Assembly: GCF_000010665.1 (NCBI RefSeq)
Contig: NC_012796.1
Location: forward strand, 1,054,001-1,118,000
Reading direction: 5' to 3'
DNA from: Solidesulfovibrio magneticus RS-1
Lineage (GTDB): Bacteria > Desulfobacterota > Desulfovibrionia > Desulfovibrionales > Desulfovibrionaceae
DNA: 64,000 bases
Under the pieces are notes generated by a model. It was not told where the DNA came from and did no database searches. It saw nothing but the letters and a program-made list of their open reading frames with translations. The translations under genes were made by a program, and so were the position numbers. Below, piece by piece: positions 9,140-16,535 of this stretch (positions are counted from its first letter, which is position 1; every line of letters starts with the position of its first letter).

Positions 9140-9535
9140 TGTTGAGTCTTTAGACTTTTTGAGGACCTTCGGCGTGTCCATCCACAACAGGAGCGGGTAG
9201 GACTCGCAGGATCCTGCGATTTTCAGCGCCGAGAAAACGGCAAATTCCTGGATTTTCAAAAGTCCAGTAAACTAGAATTCTAGGGCATCGGCCTCACGGT
9301 GAGTTTCATGGCAACTGCACTGGACTCTTGTCCAAAGTAATTCTTGAACTTTTTCTACCCCAGCAGCAACACCAAGCAAACTTCCCAAGCTGTAGCCGAT
9401 GGGATACACTCACCACACTGACCCAACGGACGGCACTGGGACCACCTGGGACTGATCATGGCCCAGCATACCACGCCGTTAAAAAAAGGTGAACCACTTG
9501 GGCAGGGCGGTCCACCTTTGGACTAAAAATTAAAC
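9140..9535 (-). repeat. Type-B cassette-junction module (Q-P1-P2)
   Basis: Read on the minus strand this spacer has the conserved Q segment (9370-9408), P1 (9263-9276, one mismatch) and the P2 palindrome CGCAGGATCCTGCG (9205-9218), between the Zn-finger-like gene and the GGDEF gene. Unit 2 has two such modules here (41437-41915 and 43165-43660) with a histidine kinase between them. A hairpin with T-run just after the small gene (about 9490-9515) is probably its terminator. Confidence 0.75.
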
Positions 9536-9542
9536 AAAGCGG

Positions 9543-9818
9543 TTACACAAGACCGTTTTCAAACAAATCCAATTTTACAAGGGTATCTAATCCCAGTTTT
9601 TCGACAACCCATGCTTCCCCTAAGTTCCATTCTCGTTCAGAAGTTAGTTTTCTTTGTTCTTTGATTAAGTCGATGTTGTCTTTGAATTCTGTTGGAGTGA
9701 AAAGTCCACGATATTTTGAGTAAATCTCTTTGTTGCGTTTTTCACATAAGAAACGGCAAGGGTGTTTATGCTTCTTAAAGCTGGGATGTGATTTGTCCCA
9801 TAGGCATTTACGTGACAT
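9543..9818 (-). CDS. Small Cys/His-rich protein (Zn-finger-like), degenerate pair
   Basis: A 91-residue protein of unknown function beginning MSRKCLWDKSHPSFKKHKHP. The pattern C-x-WD-x-SH followed about 15 residues on by LCxxC recurs in the neighbouring genes and suggests a Zn site. In this copy the second pair reads CEKR, while unit 2 (43668-43943) keeps CEQC, so one ligand has been lost here. The C-terminal half is helical. Its own perfect terminator hairpin (9852-9890) lies upstream and separates it from the next gene. Confidence 0.65.
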   Translation of the reverse strand: MSRKCLWDKSHPSFKKHKHPCRFLCEKRNKEIYSKYRGLFTPTEFKDNIDLIKEQRKLTSEREWNLGEAWVVEKLGLDTLVKLDLFENGLV

Positions 9819-9851
9819 AGTATTTATTCTCCAGTTTGTTCTTTGACAAAT

Positions 9852-9890
9852 GAAAGACGAGGAGTCTGTGCTAGAGATTCCTCGTCTTTC
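9852..9890 (-). terminator. Strong hairpin between the two Zn-finger-like genes
   Basis: A perfect 12-bp stem, GAAAGACGAGGA and its reverse complement, with a 15-base loop, conserved at 43977-44015. It follows the stop of 9922-10389 on the minus strand. Confidence 0.75.
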
Positions 9891-9921
9891 TATAAGGGGC
9901 TAGTTTTATGTTGTTTTTGGT

Positions 9922-10389
9922 TTAGCTTTCTTTTGCAATTTCAATCAATTTTTCCATGAGTTGTTCGGTCGTGTTAAATACTTTCTTAAGATCAAGTATA
10001 AGGTCTTTGATTTCTTTTGAACTTCGAGAGAGCTTAAGTGGGAAATAGTATTTATGGGCACAGCTTCCGCATAGATAACGATAGTGGTCGGCTGGGGTCA
10101 CTTTATATTTACCGTCGCATATCAAGCAATGTCTTTCAGCTTCTTCTTCGTCGTTCTTTGTCGAGGCGAGCTTCATGATATTGTTTTTGTAAAATTTGTC
10201 TAAGGCACTTACGAATTTAAATGCTGATTTTGCTTCTTCAATTTTATCTATAAAATCATCCCATTTGGTAATGTTTTTAAAAATGTCAATAAAAATATTG
10301 TGGTAGCACGTTGGACAAAGTTTACGATAAGCATCGCCTTCGTCTTCAAATTCGTGGGATTGATCCCATAAGCACTTCTTGATAGACAT
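9922..10389 (-). CDS. Two-module Zn-finger-like protein
   Basis: A 155-residue protein with two copies of a Cys motif: CLWDQSH...LCPTC (about 6-30) and CLICDGKY...YLCGSC (about 88-112), each followed by an aromatic helix. This is a duplicated form of the motif in 9543-9818. The start has AAGGAAAG 2-3 bases upstream. The positional equivalent in unit 2 (44039-44512) keeps the Cys frame but only weak similarity elsewhere, so these genes diverge faster than the backbone. Nucleic-acid binding is plausible because of the Zn-finger-like Cys pattern and adjacent recombinases; it is not shown. Confidence 0.65.
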   Translation of the reverse strand: MSIKKCLWDQSHEFEDEGDAYRKLCPTCYHNIFIDIFKNITKWDDFIDKIEEAKSAFKFVSALDKFYKNNIMKLASTKNDEEEAERHCLICDGKYKVTPADHYRYLCGSCAHKYYFPLKLSRSSKEIKDLILDLKKVFNTTEQLMEKLIEIAKES

Positions 10390-10425
10390 AACTTTCCTTT
10401 TGTTTTTTGTTCGTTCGAAAAAATA

Positions 10426-10463
10426 GAAAGACGGAGAATCTTCTTCAAGACGCTCCGTCTTTC
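10426..10463 (-). terminator. Terminator of the long recombinase gene
   Basis: An 11-bp stem GAAAGACGGAG with its exact reverse complement, starting 5 bases past the recombinase stop. Conserved with changes at 44549-44586. Confidence 0.7.
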
Positions 10464-10467
10464 TGGA

Positions 10468-11616
10468 CTATGCCACTTCTAATGCAGGTAACAGGTTGAC
10501 TGCTCTTTCCTTTTCTCCTTCCATGTAGTGGTAATAGGTGTCTGCCGTCATCTTCACCGTGGAATGACCCATCATTTTGGAAACGGCAGCTAAGTCAGCA
10601 CCTTTGCGAAGTAAGGTGGTCGCAAACAGGTGCCGAAGATCGTACATACGAGTCTGGTAGGTGATACCAGCCCGTTTGCATGCGTTTTTGAATGCTTTCC
10701 GAATCGTAGTCAGCTTCCGGCCCATGTACTCGATGACATATCCGGTCTGGGACTCTGCCTGCTCCTTCTCCAAACGTTTCAGGAACTCAGGGTTGATCGG
10801 AACTGTCCGGTATGTCTTGGTTTTACTCGCATAAATGCGAACAGTGCTGGCTTTGAAATCAATGTCTTCCCACTTGAGGGAAAGAAGTTCAGATTCACCA
10901 GGACGAGTACCCAGGTTGAAACAAACTTCCATCGCCCACTTCAAATGAGGCTCGGCATTGACCATGATCTTCTTCGCATCGTCCAAGGTGAGTTTCATGT
11001 CCCAGGGCTGGACCTTGGGTTTCTTCCAATTCTTCAGGGGATTAACGGAGGTAAAGCCGTTGTCTATCCCGAAGTTGAAGATGAAACTCAAGTAATCACA
11101 GTATTTATTTACCGTGTACTGGGACCGAACCTTTCCCGTTCTGCTGCTGACTCCTTGAAAGTGCAGGATGAACGGAATCATATCTTCTTGATATGTCAAA
11201 GAATCCACGGGTTTGTCGCCGAGGACTGGGATAAACACATGGTGGACCAAGTGCTCGATGTTCCGAATGTGCTTCTCCGTCCGGCCTGATGCCTTCATAT
11301 GGGCCAGATACTTCGATCCAAGCTCTGACAGGAGCATCCCCGGCTGATCGTGACCGTGGACCTGGTTGGTTGGCCCAGACGCCGCTGTAGCGGGATTATC
11401 CGCTATCCCAGTGGCCGGTGCTGGAACTTGGACCGATGCAGTCACCGTTTCGGGATCAGGAACCGGTAACCCCTGGTCGAGTGCATCACGAACAGCGTGA
11501 TCAAACTTTTCAGCTTTAGCTTGAGCAAGTTCGCCACGTCCAAACGATTTGTCATGTCTTTTGCCGTTGACATGCCAATAGACCATCCATCGGCTATCAC
11601 GAGTATAGACGCCCAT
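10468..11616 (-). CDS. Tyrosine recombinase / integrase (full length)
   Basis: A 382-residue site-specific recombinase. It has a short N-terminal arm-binding-like domain (MGVYTRDSRWMVYWHVNGKR), a variable Pro/Ala-rich linker (about 55-95), an SAM-like core-binding domain (about 98-200) and the catalytic domain. Catalytic residues appear in GTRPGESELL (Arg about 236), DLRHLFATTLL (His/Arg about 325-328), MMGHSTVKMT and the tyrosine in ADTYYHY (about 363). It is about 95% identical to 44591-45739 except in the linker. It is the likely enzyme for excision and integration of the unit. Confidence 0.95.
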   Translation of the reverse strand: MGVYTRDSRWMVYWHVNGKRHDKSFGRGELAQAKAEKFDHAVRDALDQGLPVPDPETVTASVQVPAPATGIADNPATAASGPTNQVHGHDQPGMLLSELGSKYLAHMKASGRTEKHIRNIEHLVHHVFIPVLGDKPVDSLTYQEDMIPFILHFQGVSSRTGKVRSQYTVNKYCDYLSFIFNFGIDNGFTSVNPLKNWKKPKVQPWDMKLTLDDAKKIMVNAEPHLKWAMEVCFNLGTRPGESELLSLKWEDIDFKASTVRIYASKTKTYRTVPINPEFLKRLEKEQAESQTGYVIEYMGRKLTTIRKAFKNACKRAGITYQTRMYDLRHLFATTLLRKGADLAAVSKMMGHSTVKMTADTYYHYMEGEKERAVNLLPALEVA

Positions 11617-11720
11617 AAGAAACCTCTTCTTTTCAGGTTGATGTTCGAATTGAATGCCTAAGATAAGTGCAGGATGGAAAGATATGCAAATAAAGGGGAG
11701 GTGAGTCCCCTTGCTAAAAG

Positions 11721-12278
11721 TTAGATAGATTTCATCAAAACTTCTTCGACTTCTTCCTCCTTAACGCCGATGTATCTTCTTGTGATACTTGGGCTGCTGT
11801 GGTTAAGTCTTTTAGCAATGACTTCCCACGAAGTGCCGTGAGTCTTCCTCTGGTGATAGCACCAGGTTTTTCTCAGCGTGTGCGCTCCATAGTTCCCTGG
11901 GAGGTTTATTGCATCACACCATTGCTGCACGTACATAGTCACTGCATACGTGGTTAAAGGATAATTCTTGCCCTTGCGGCTCTTGAACAGAAACAGTTCT
12001 TCCTTGGCCTCAATGGTGCTCAAATAGTCGTCAAGAGCCTCCTTGATTTCTTTATTGATCATGAGGACGTTCTCTTTACTCGTCTTCTTTTCACGGATGA
12101 CAATGCGGTCGCCGACATTGGCGTGCTTTACATCCGATATTTTGAGTGCAAGGATATCCTGTACACGGAGCCCAGTGTTAACGCCCATAATGAACAAGAG
12201 TTTGTTCCGTGGTGAATCATGCAAAAGCTTTTTAATGCTTTTGATGTACTTCACATCCGAGATCGGCTCGACTTTCAT
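11721..12278 (-). CDS. Short tyrosine recombinase (catalytic domain only)
   Basis: A 185-residue protein made only of the catalytic domain of the tyrosine recombinase family. Motifs: NTGLRVQDIL (Arg I about 41), HTLRKTWCYHQ (about 136-140), LNHSSPSITRRYIG with the candidate nucleophile Tyr. All catalytic positions are present. I chose the ATG at MKVEP because it sits 8 bases after GGAGG. The close match at 45845-46402 (about 80% identical) shows it is maintained. It could assist the long recombinase, resolve dimers or act at cassette junctions. Confidence 0.9.
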   Translation of the reverse strand: MKVEPISDVKYIKSIKKLLHDSPRNKLLFIMGVNTGLRVQDILALKISDVKHANVGDRIVIREKKTSKENVLMINKEIKEALDDYLSTIEAKEELFLFKSRKGKNYPLTTYAVTMYVQQWCDAINLPGNYGAHTLRKTWCYHQRKTHGTSWEVIAKRLNHSSPSITRRYIGVKEEEVEEVLMKSI

Positions 12279-12592
12279 AAAATCCTCCAATTGGGTTTTT
12301 CAATTTTGGGAGGTTGGAAAGAAACATTGAAAATTGCCCCCTTCACACTGGGCCTTGAAAAGTGCCAGATAACAGATTGTAGTCCTTGCAGTTATTGTTT
12401 TTGCTTGGCCCAATTTACGATATTAGATAAAACCGTTCTTTCCTTTAAATACTCATATCTGTAAATTTGTGGCTAAAATCGCAAATACAATGCGAAGGAT
12501 GATTGGCTCAGTTGCTGACGATAGCTTGCCGATGATCGTTCCGTTGCAGATGAAATCATTGCACTGCTGAAGAAGCACAATAGCTATATTTG
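12279..12592. other. Spacer upstream of the short recombinase, no gene seen
   Basis: About 310 bases between the short recombinase and the regulator terminator. The copy at 46403-46734 is only partly similar; a shared short block is AATCGCAAAT. No open frame is conserved. It presumably contains the promoter of the recombinase genes. Confidence 0.4.
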
Positions 12593-12638
12593 CGTTAAAA
12601 AGAAGAAATGCCACGCAGACGTATCCGCATGACATTTC
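12593..12638 (-). terminator. Terminator of the HTH/AbrB-like gene
   Basis: Arms GAAATG...CATTTC with further pairing inside (TGCGGA/TCTGCG type), followed on the minus strand by TTCTTTTTAA. Conserved at 46735-46782. Confidence 0.7.
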
Positions 12639-12648
12639 GGTTGGAGGG

Positions 12649-13029
12649 TTATGGGAGAATCTTGGTTAAGATGATCTTCCCGTCACTGGCCTCGACAGCG
12701 AACTCGTCATCTTCATTGATTTCGAGATCACCGAGATCATAGGCCTTCAGGTTGATCTTCAAGATGCCTTGCTGATTCACCTTCGCTCTCTTTGAGCCTT
12801 TCAGGTACAACCCCTTGACCTCATAGAGCACGCGATCAGTACTGATCAGCTTTCCGACATGTTGCTTGAGTGTTTGGCGGTGCCTTATCTGCATCCGCTC
12901 CATTATCGTAGCAGCATCCAGACCTTCTTTGATAAGTACGCGAAGAGTCTTCGGATCGTACTTCGATTCGATCTTCTTCTTCGACGCCTTTTCTTGGATT
13001 TCCGTAGTGGTGCCATTCTTTGCTCCCAT
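12649..13029 (-). CDS. HTH plus AbrB-like DNA-binding regulator
   Basis: A 126-residue protein. It has an N-terminal helix-turn-helix-like segment (LRVLIKEGLDAATIMERMQI, then a second helix TLKQHVGKL) and a C-terminal half with the swapped-hairpin pattern of AbrB/SpoVT proteins (KVNQQGILKINLKAYDLGDL, ending EVNEDDEF-like and GKIILTKILP). The start at MGAKNG is chosen because AAAGGAGG precedes it; an upstream in-frame extension lacks a ribosome-binding site. The paralogue at 57934-58254 and the relic at 2447-2658 share the layout. It probably represses recombinase or replication genes of the unit; this is inference from position. Confidence 0.75.
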   Translation of the reverse strand: MGAKNGTTTEIQEKASKKKIESKYDPKTLRVLIKEGLDAATIMERMQIRHRQTLKQHVGKLISTDRVLYEVKGLYLKGSKRAKVNQQGILKINLKAYDLGDLEINEDDEFAVEASDGKIILTKILP

Positions 13030-13319
13030 AACGCCTCCTTTGCATAGAAATGTTACTTTACTTGGTATATCTCTATGAATTGCTGAAAAACGCGGTAAAA
13101 CGCGCATTTGTTGGGTCAAAATGCATCAGATTTCTCGTCTTTCTGGGATGAAAATCGTAATTTGGCCCTAGGGGGCTGTTTCTGGGGTTTTTGCTGTCTG
13201 GGGATGCCAAGCCATAGGCCAAGCCCCGAAAGCCCAGGAGACGGGATTTTACGGGGGGTGTCCCCAGTACTGGGCCGAGGATGTCCCGGACCCATGAAGG
13301 AGTGGGGAAAACTGCCGCC

Positions 13320-13358
13320 GTTTCAAAAAGAAAAGGTCTCCAACGAGTGAAGACCTTT
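13320..13358 (-). terminator. Minus-strand terminator at the end of the structured non-coding region
   Basis: Stem AAAGGTCT/AGACCTTT, followed on the minus strand by TTTTCTTTTTG. The counterpart in unit 2 (47485-47524) has a different stem (AAAGGC/GCCTTT) in the same place with the same T-run. Pairing is thus kept while sequence changes, which supports a real terminator for a transcript coming from the right. Confidence 0.7.
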
Positions 13359-13359
13359 C

Positions 13360-14290
13360 TATGCAAATTACTTTGCAATTTACGGAGCTAAACTTCTATC
13401 TAGATGAACCAGATAGAAGCAGCACTCCTTTAGAGTCGAAAGGAACAATTTCTTGTCCTAGCACTCCAAGTATCTGTACAAGCGGTTTTCCCGCATACAG
13501 CTACGTCGTTTGGTATTCGATGCCTCATAAGTGTCTAATATTTTTAAGTAGCTTTTAATGACGCTGTACTACTAATGAACAGCGGCTTCGAGTTTATACC
13601 CAAAGCAATGGTTTTTGTTGTTTTTGTTAAAGGCATTTCAAATTTTCAGCATCGAATACCAATCGATAGTTTCTTACAAACCTCAGTCACCCTTGGAGGA
13701 ATTAGCTTCCATCTCCATGGAATCTTCCCAGAAGGGCTTCCTTTGGTCAATTTTGATCCTTTTGAATCCATCCCGTGTCTAACCGCATCTATGTATCAAA
13801 ATCATGGTTGACTTGATTTGTCATGATTTCGAAAGAGTCTATACAGACTAACGAACTTCAGTTTGCCATGAACCTCGTTCGATACATAGGCCACCGTGAC
13901 TTCTGCATTTTATGCATACGGGCTAGCTTCCGTCTCAACCTCTCCCCTGTCTGAATTACTTCATAAAACAGGTTGGTCATCCTTGGTGAATTGATTCGAG
14001 GAGAAGCGATCAATTAGTTTAATCCAAGTAATGTTTATTGTTTGACTTGCTGTCATTCAAGTATGACTAGCTCCTAGCTAAACGTGCTAGGATAGGATTT
14101 AAAATCTACAAAGCGCCCATGGCGTTTATAAATTGCAAAGTTTTGTCTCTATAGCTTATTTGCCAGGTATTAATATCTCTAGGAGTTTAATCAATACAAC
14201 TTGCTAGAACTGGGTAGAGGATGTCCCTAGTGATGACAGTCGTCCTGAGAGTAGTTGAGGGCTGGCAATCGCTGTGCTAAAAATGCCCTG
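13360..14290 (-). ncRNA. Large structured non-coding RNA candidate (about 0.85-0.95 kb), copy 1
   Basis: About 930 bases without a supportable gene but packed with hairpins. Examples: CTTCTATCT/AGATAGAAG (13393-13419), TTGGTATTCGATG (13510-13522) pairing over 130 bases with 13650-13662, AATTGAT/ATCAATT nested in CTTGG/CCAAG (13982-14028), TCCTAGC/GCTAGGA (14072-14092). The copy at 47525-48460 keeps the stems, some with compensated bases. The minus strand is favoured because a terminator closes that side (13320-13358) and some variants give G-U pairs only on that strand, but other stems favour the plus strand. A structured replication or transfer site is the main alternative. Confidence 0.6.
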
Positions 14291-14298
14291 GAATCGTT

Positions 14299-16296
14299 AT
14301 GAACTACTCCTGGGATGAGATTTACCTACTGATCCAACGGGCCGATCAGCTTGACGCTGGTGGGCGGCTCACGATTTTTGAATTTCTGGCCCAGACGCTA
14401 TCCCTTATACCCCTGCGCGATGGATTTCCAACCCCGGCCGAGATCAAAGCATATGGTCTCACGAAGGCAGCCAAGAAGTACAAGGGCCCGGTTGAGAATG
14501 GGTGGCAGCGGTGGTGCCGAGAGAAGCGTCCCTTTGACCAAGCGAATTTCAGCACTGACCGAGCCGGGATCGCCTGTGGGCCAGCCAGCGGTGTCCTGGT
14601 TCTCGATGTCGATAATCACCATCTATTTGAAGCATGGATACAAGAGAAGCATCCAGATGAACCGCTGCCCGTGACATTGAAGGTGAAAACTGGCGGTCAC
14701 GGTGAAAGATTTCATTACTATTTCCAGTATCCATCCGGGGATGAACAATATTCTTGCCGTTCGGTGAAGGGAATCTTCGAAATACGTGGCATCGGTGGCC
14801 AAATCCTTTGTCCTGGTTCGTTGCATCCCGAAACACGAAAGCCCTATATCTTCGTTGAAATAGCTCCCATTATGCCTGCCCCGTTGTGGCTTTTAGAGAT
14901 GAGCAAAAAATCCTATGGCCGCAAGAAAGATCACGACGAACAAAGTCCTCCCGAAGGTATAAGAAAAAAACATATTCTGGAGATTGATCTTGTAGATACT
15001 TTTTTGTCTAATTTTAATCTGTCAGATGATACGAAACAAAAAATCCTCACAACATTTCCTCTAGGACAAAGGTCAGAACCATCCTGGTCCGTTCTTTTGG
15101 GGTTGCTAAATGCCAACGTTGATGAAAAGACTATCCGTCGTATTTATCAAAGCTATCCTGTCGGAGAAAAGGCTAGAGAAAGGCCTGATTGGTTTGAACG
15201 GGAAATTGAAGCAGCTAAGAAAACTATAGCTCAGAATCCAATAGGGGTTCATATGCAACTTGGTTTCTCTTCTGGGGCTAATGCTTCTTCTTCAGATTCT
15301 GAGTATGGTATTGTCAATGCGTTTGATGTGTTAACGGCGCAAACAAACTTTGAGTTTCTTATAGATAATTTTTGGCCAAAAGATGAGCCGCTGCTAATTA
15401 CAGGGTATGGCGGTGCTGGCAAGTCAGTCTTGACCCTGCAAATAGCAATTGATTTGGTTTTTCCTCCAGGTAATGGATTCTTGGATAAATTCAAAGTGCT
15501 TCATGGAAGGCATCGTATTCTTTTTGTCCAGTCAGAAAATTCTTTAGTTGGAATGAAGCGAAGGCTTGAACTTATTCGCGGCGCTTACGCTGTCCCAGAT
15601 CACGTTATTCAGCAAAGTGTATTTTTTCTTGGTAGAAAGAATGATATTCGTGCTACTGGCGACCTCGATAGTCAAAAGTTCCAAGACGTAATCAAGAAGC
15701 AGCATGATTCTGTAGGATTTGACATCCTGGTTGTTGACCCACTTATAAGCTTTCATAATAAGGATGAAAATTCGAATGACGAAATGCGTAGACTCTTGGA
15801 CAATTTTTCAGAATTTTGTGAAAGTCTCAAGGTCTCGCCGTTAATCATACATCATCATGGAAAATTTAAGCAAGAAAGAGGAGTTGGTGGCGGACGCGGT
15901 GCAAGTGCTATCGGTGACTGGTCTCCGAATACCTGGGAGTTGGAGTACAAGGAAAAAGACAAGAAATTCAAATTCATTCATAAAAAAGCTAGAAACTTCA
16001 TGCTAAACGATGATCTTGCACTTGAGTTGCGAAATTTAAGATTTTCTAGCAATGTTCAGCAGAGTGGTTCAAAAAAAGATACTTCTTACTATGTCATTAA
16101 AGCTTTGCAAAACTTAAACGGTGTTGCTTCGACGCAAACTATTTTAAAAAATGAAATAGTCAAGGTCTACTTAACAGATAATCCAGGCAAGAGCATCAGT
16201 GCCGTGACTGCTGTCAAGTATATCCAAGATACCGTTGGCAAGAATGCTATTAAGACCATCCCTGGTTCGAAAGGGTCAATATCCTATCAAATTTGA
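14299..16296 (+). CDS. Bifunctional primase-polymerase / RecA-like helicase replication protein, unit 1
   Basis: A 665-residue probable replication initiator. The N-terminal archaeo-eukaryotic primase (Prim-Pol) domain (about 30-205) has GIACGPASGVLVLDVDNH with the metal-binding LDVD, and the later GERFHYYFQ. A central linker (about 215-330) precedes a RecA/RepA-type ATPase (about 345-560) with Walker A GYGGAGKS (about 369-376), Walker B DILVVDPLISF (about 474) and IIHHHGK...GGGRGASAIGD. The C-terminal about 95 residues, probably a winged helix for origin binding, differ completely from unit 2, whereas the first about 130 residues are almost identical. Iterons follow directly downstream. Confidence 0.92.
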   Translation: MNYSWDEIYLLIQRADQLDAGGRLTIFEFLAQTLSLIPLRDGFPTPAEIKAYGLTKAAKKYKGPVENGWQRWCREKRPFDQANFSTDRAGIACGPASGVLVLDVDNHHLFEAWIQEKHPDEPLPVTLKVKTGGHGERFHYYFQYPSGDEQYSCRSVKGIFEIRGIGGQILCPGSLHPETRKPYIFVEIAPIMPAPLWLLEMSKKSYGRKKDHDEQSPPEGIRKKHILEIDLVDTFLSNFNLSDDTKQKILTTFPLGQRSEPSWSVLLGLLNANVDEKTIRRIYQSYPVGEKARERPDWFEREIEAAKKTIAQNPIGVHMQLGFSSGANASSSDSEYGIVNAFDVLTAQTNFEFLIDNFWPKDEPLLITGYGGAGKSVLTLQIAIDLVFPPGNGFLDKFKVLHGRHRILFVQSENSLVGMKRRLELIRGAYAVPDHVIQQSVFFLGRKNDIRATGDLDSQKFQDVIKKQHDSVGFDILVVDPLISFHNKDENSNDEMRRLLDNFSEFCESLKVSPLIIHHHGKFKQERGVGGGRGASAIGDWSPNTWELEYKEKDKKFKFIHKKARNFMLNDDLALELRNLRFSSNVQQSGSKKDTSYYVIKALQNLNGVASTQTILKNEIVKVYLTDNPGKSISAVTAVKYIQDTVGKNAIKTIPGSKGSISYQI

Positions 16297-16535
16297 CCCA
16301 GTATAATGACAAACCACCTGCAAGTTTTGTTGGGTTGCAACGGTTGCAACTTTCGACAGAATTCAGATTTGCAACAAAAAATCGAAAGATTTTAGATTGT
16401 TACTGCTGTTTTTCAGCTGCAACTGCAAGTTTGCGATTTGCAACTGTAACCCGTTAAAATCTTTCAGGTTCAACTGCAAAAAAAGGGTATATATATTAGA
16501 GGGGGGTTGCTTACGCACCCCCTCCTGTCTCACAA
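16297..16535 (+). other. Candidate replication origin with TTGCAAC iterons, unit 1
   Basis: TTGCAAC occurs at 16335, 16344, 16369 and 16438, CTGCAAC at 16417, and ACTGCAA at 16422 and 16473. They are followed by an AT-rich tract (GGGTATATATATTAGA) and a large hairpin, GAGGGGG with CCCCCTC (about 16500-16524). The unit 2 counterpart keeps the AT tract, the hairpin and the block CTGTAACCCGTTAAAATCTT but has a different iteron (GTCAAA). Iterons next to an initiator gene plus an AT-rich segment are the hallmark of iteron origins. Confidence 0.7.

Noticed and set aside
13575-13811. A 78-codon plus-strand frame conserved in both units (47731-47976)
   Set aside because: Between copies most differences change the amino acid (about six replacements, two silent), start positions do not align, and the stretch lies within the hairpin-rich region. 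Judged non-coding.
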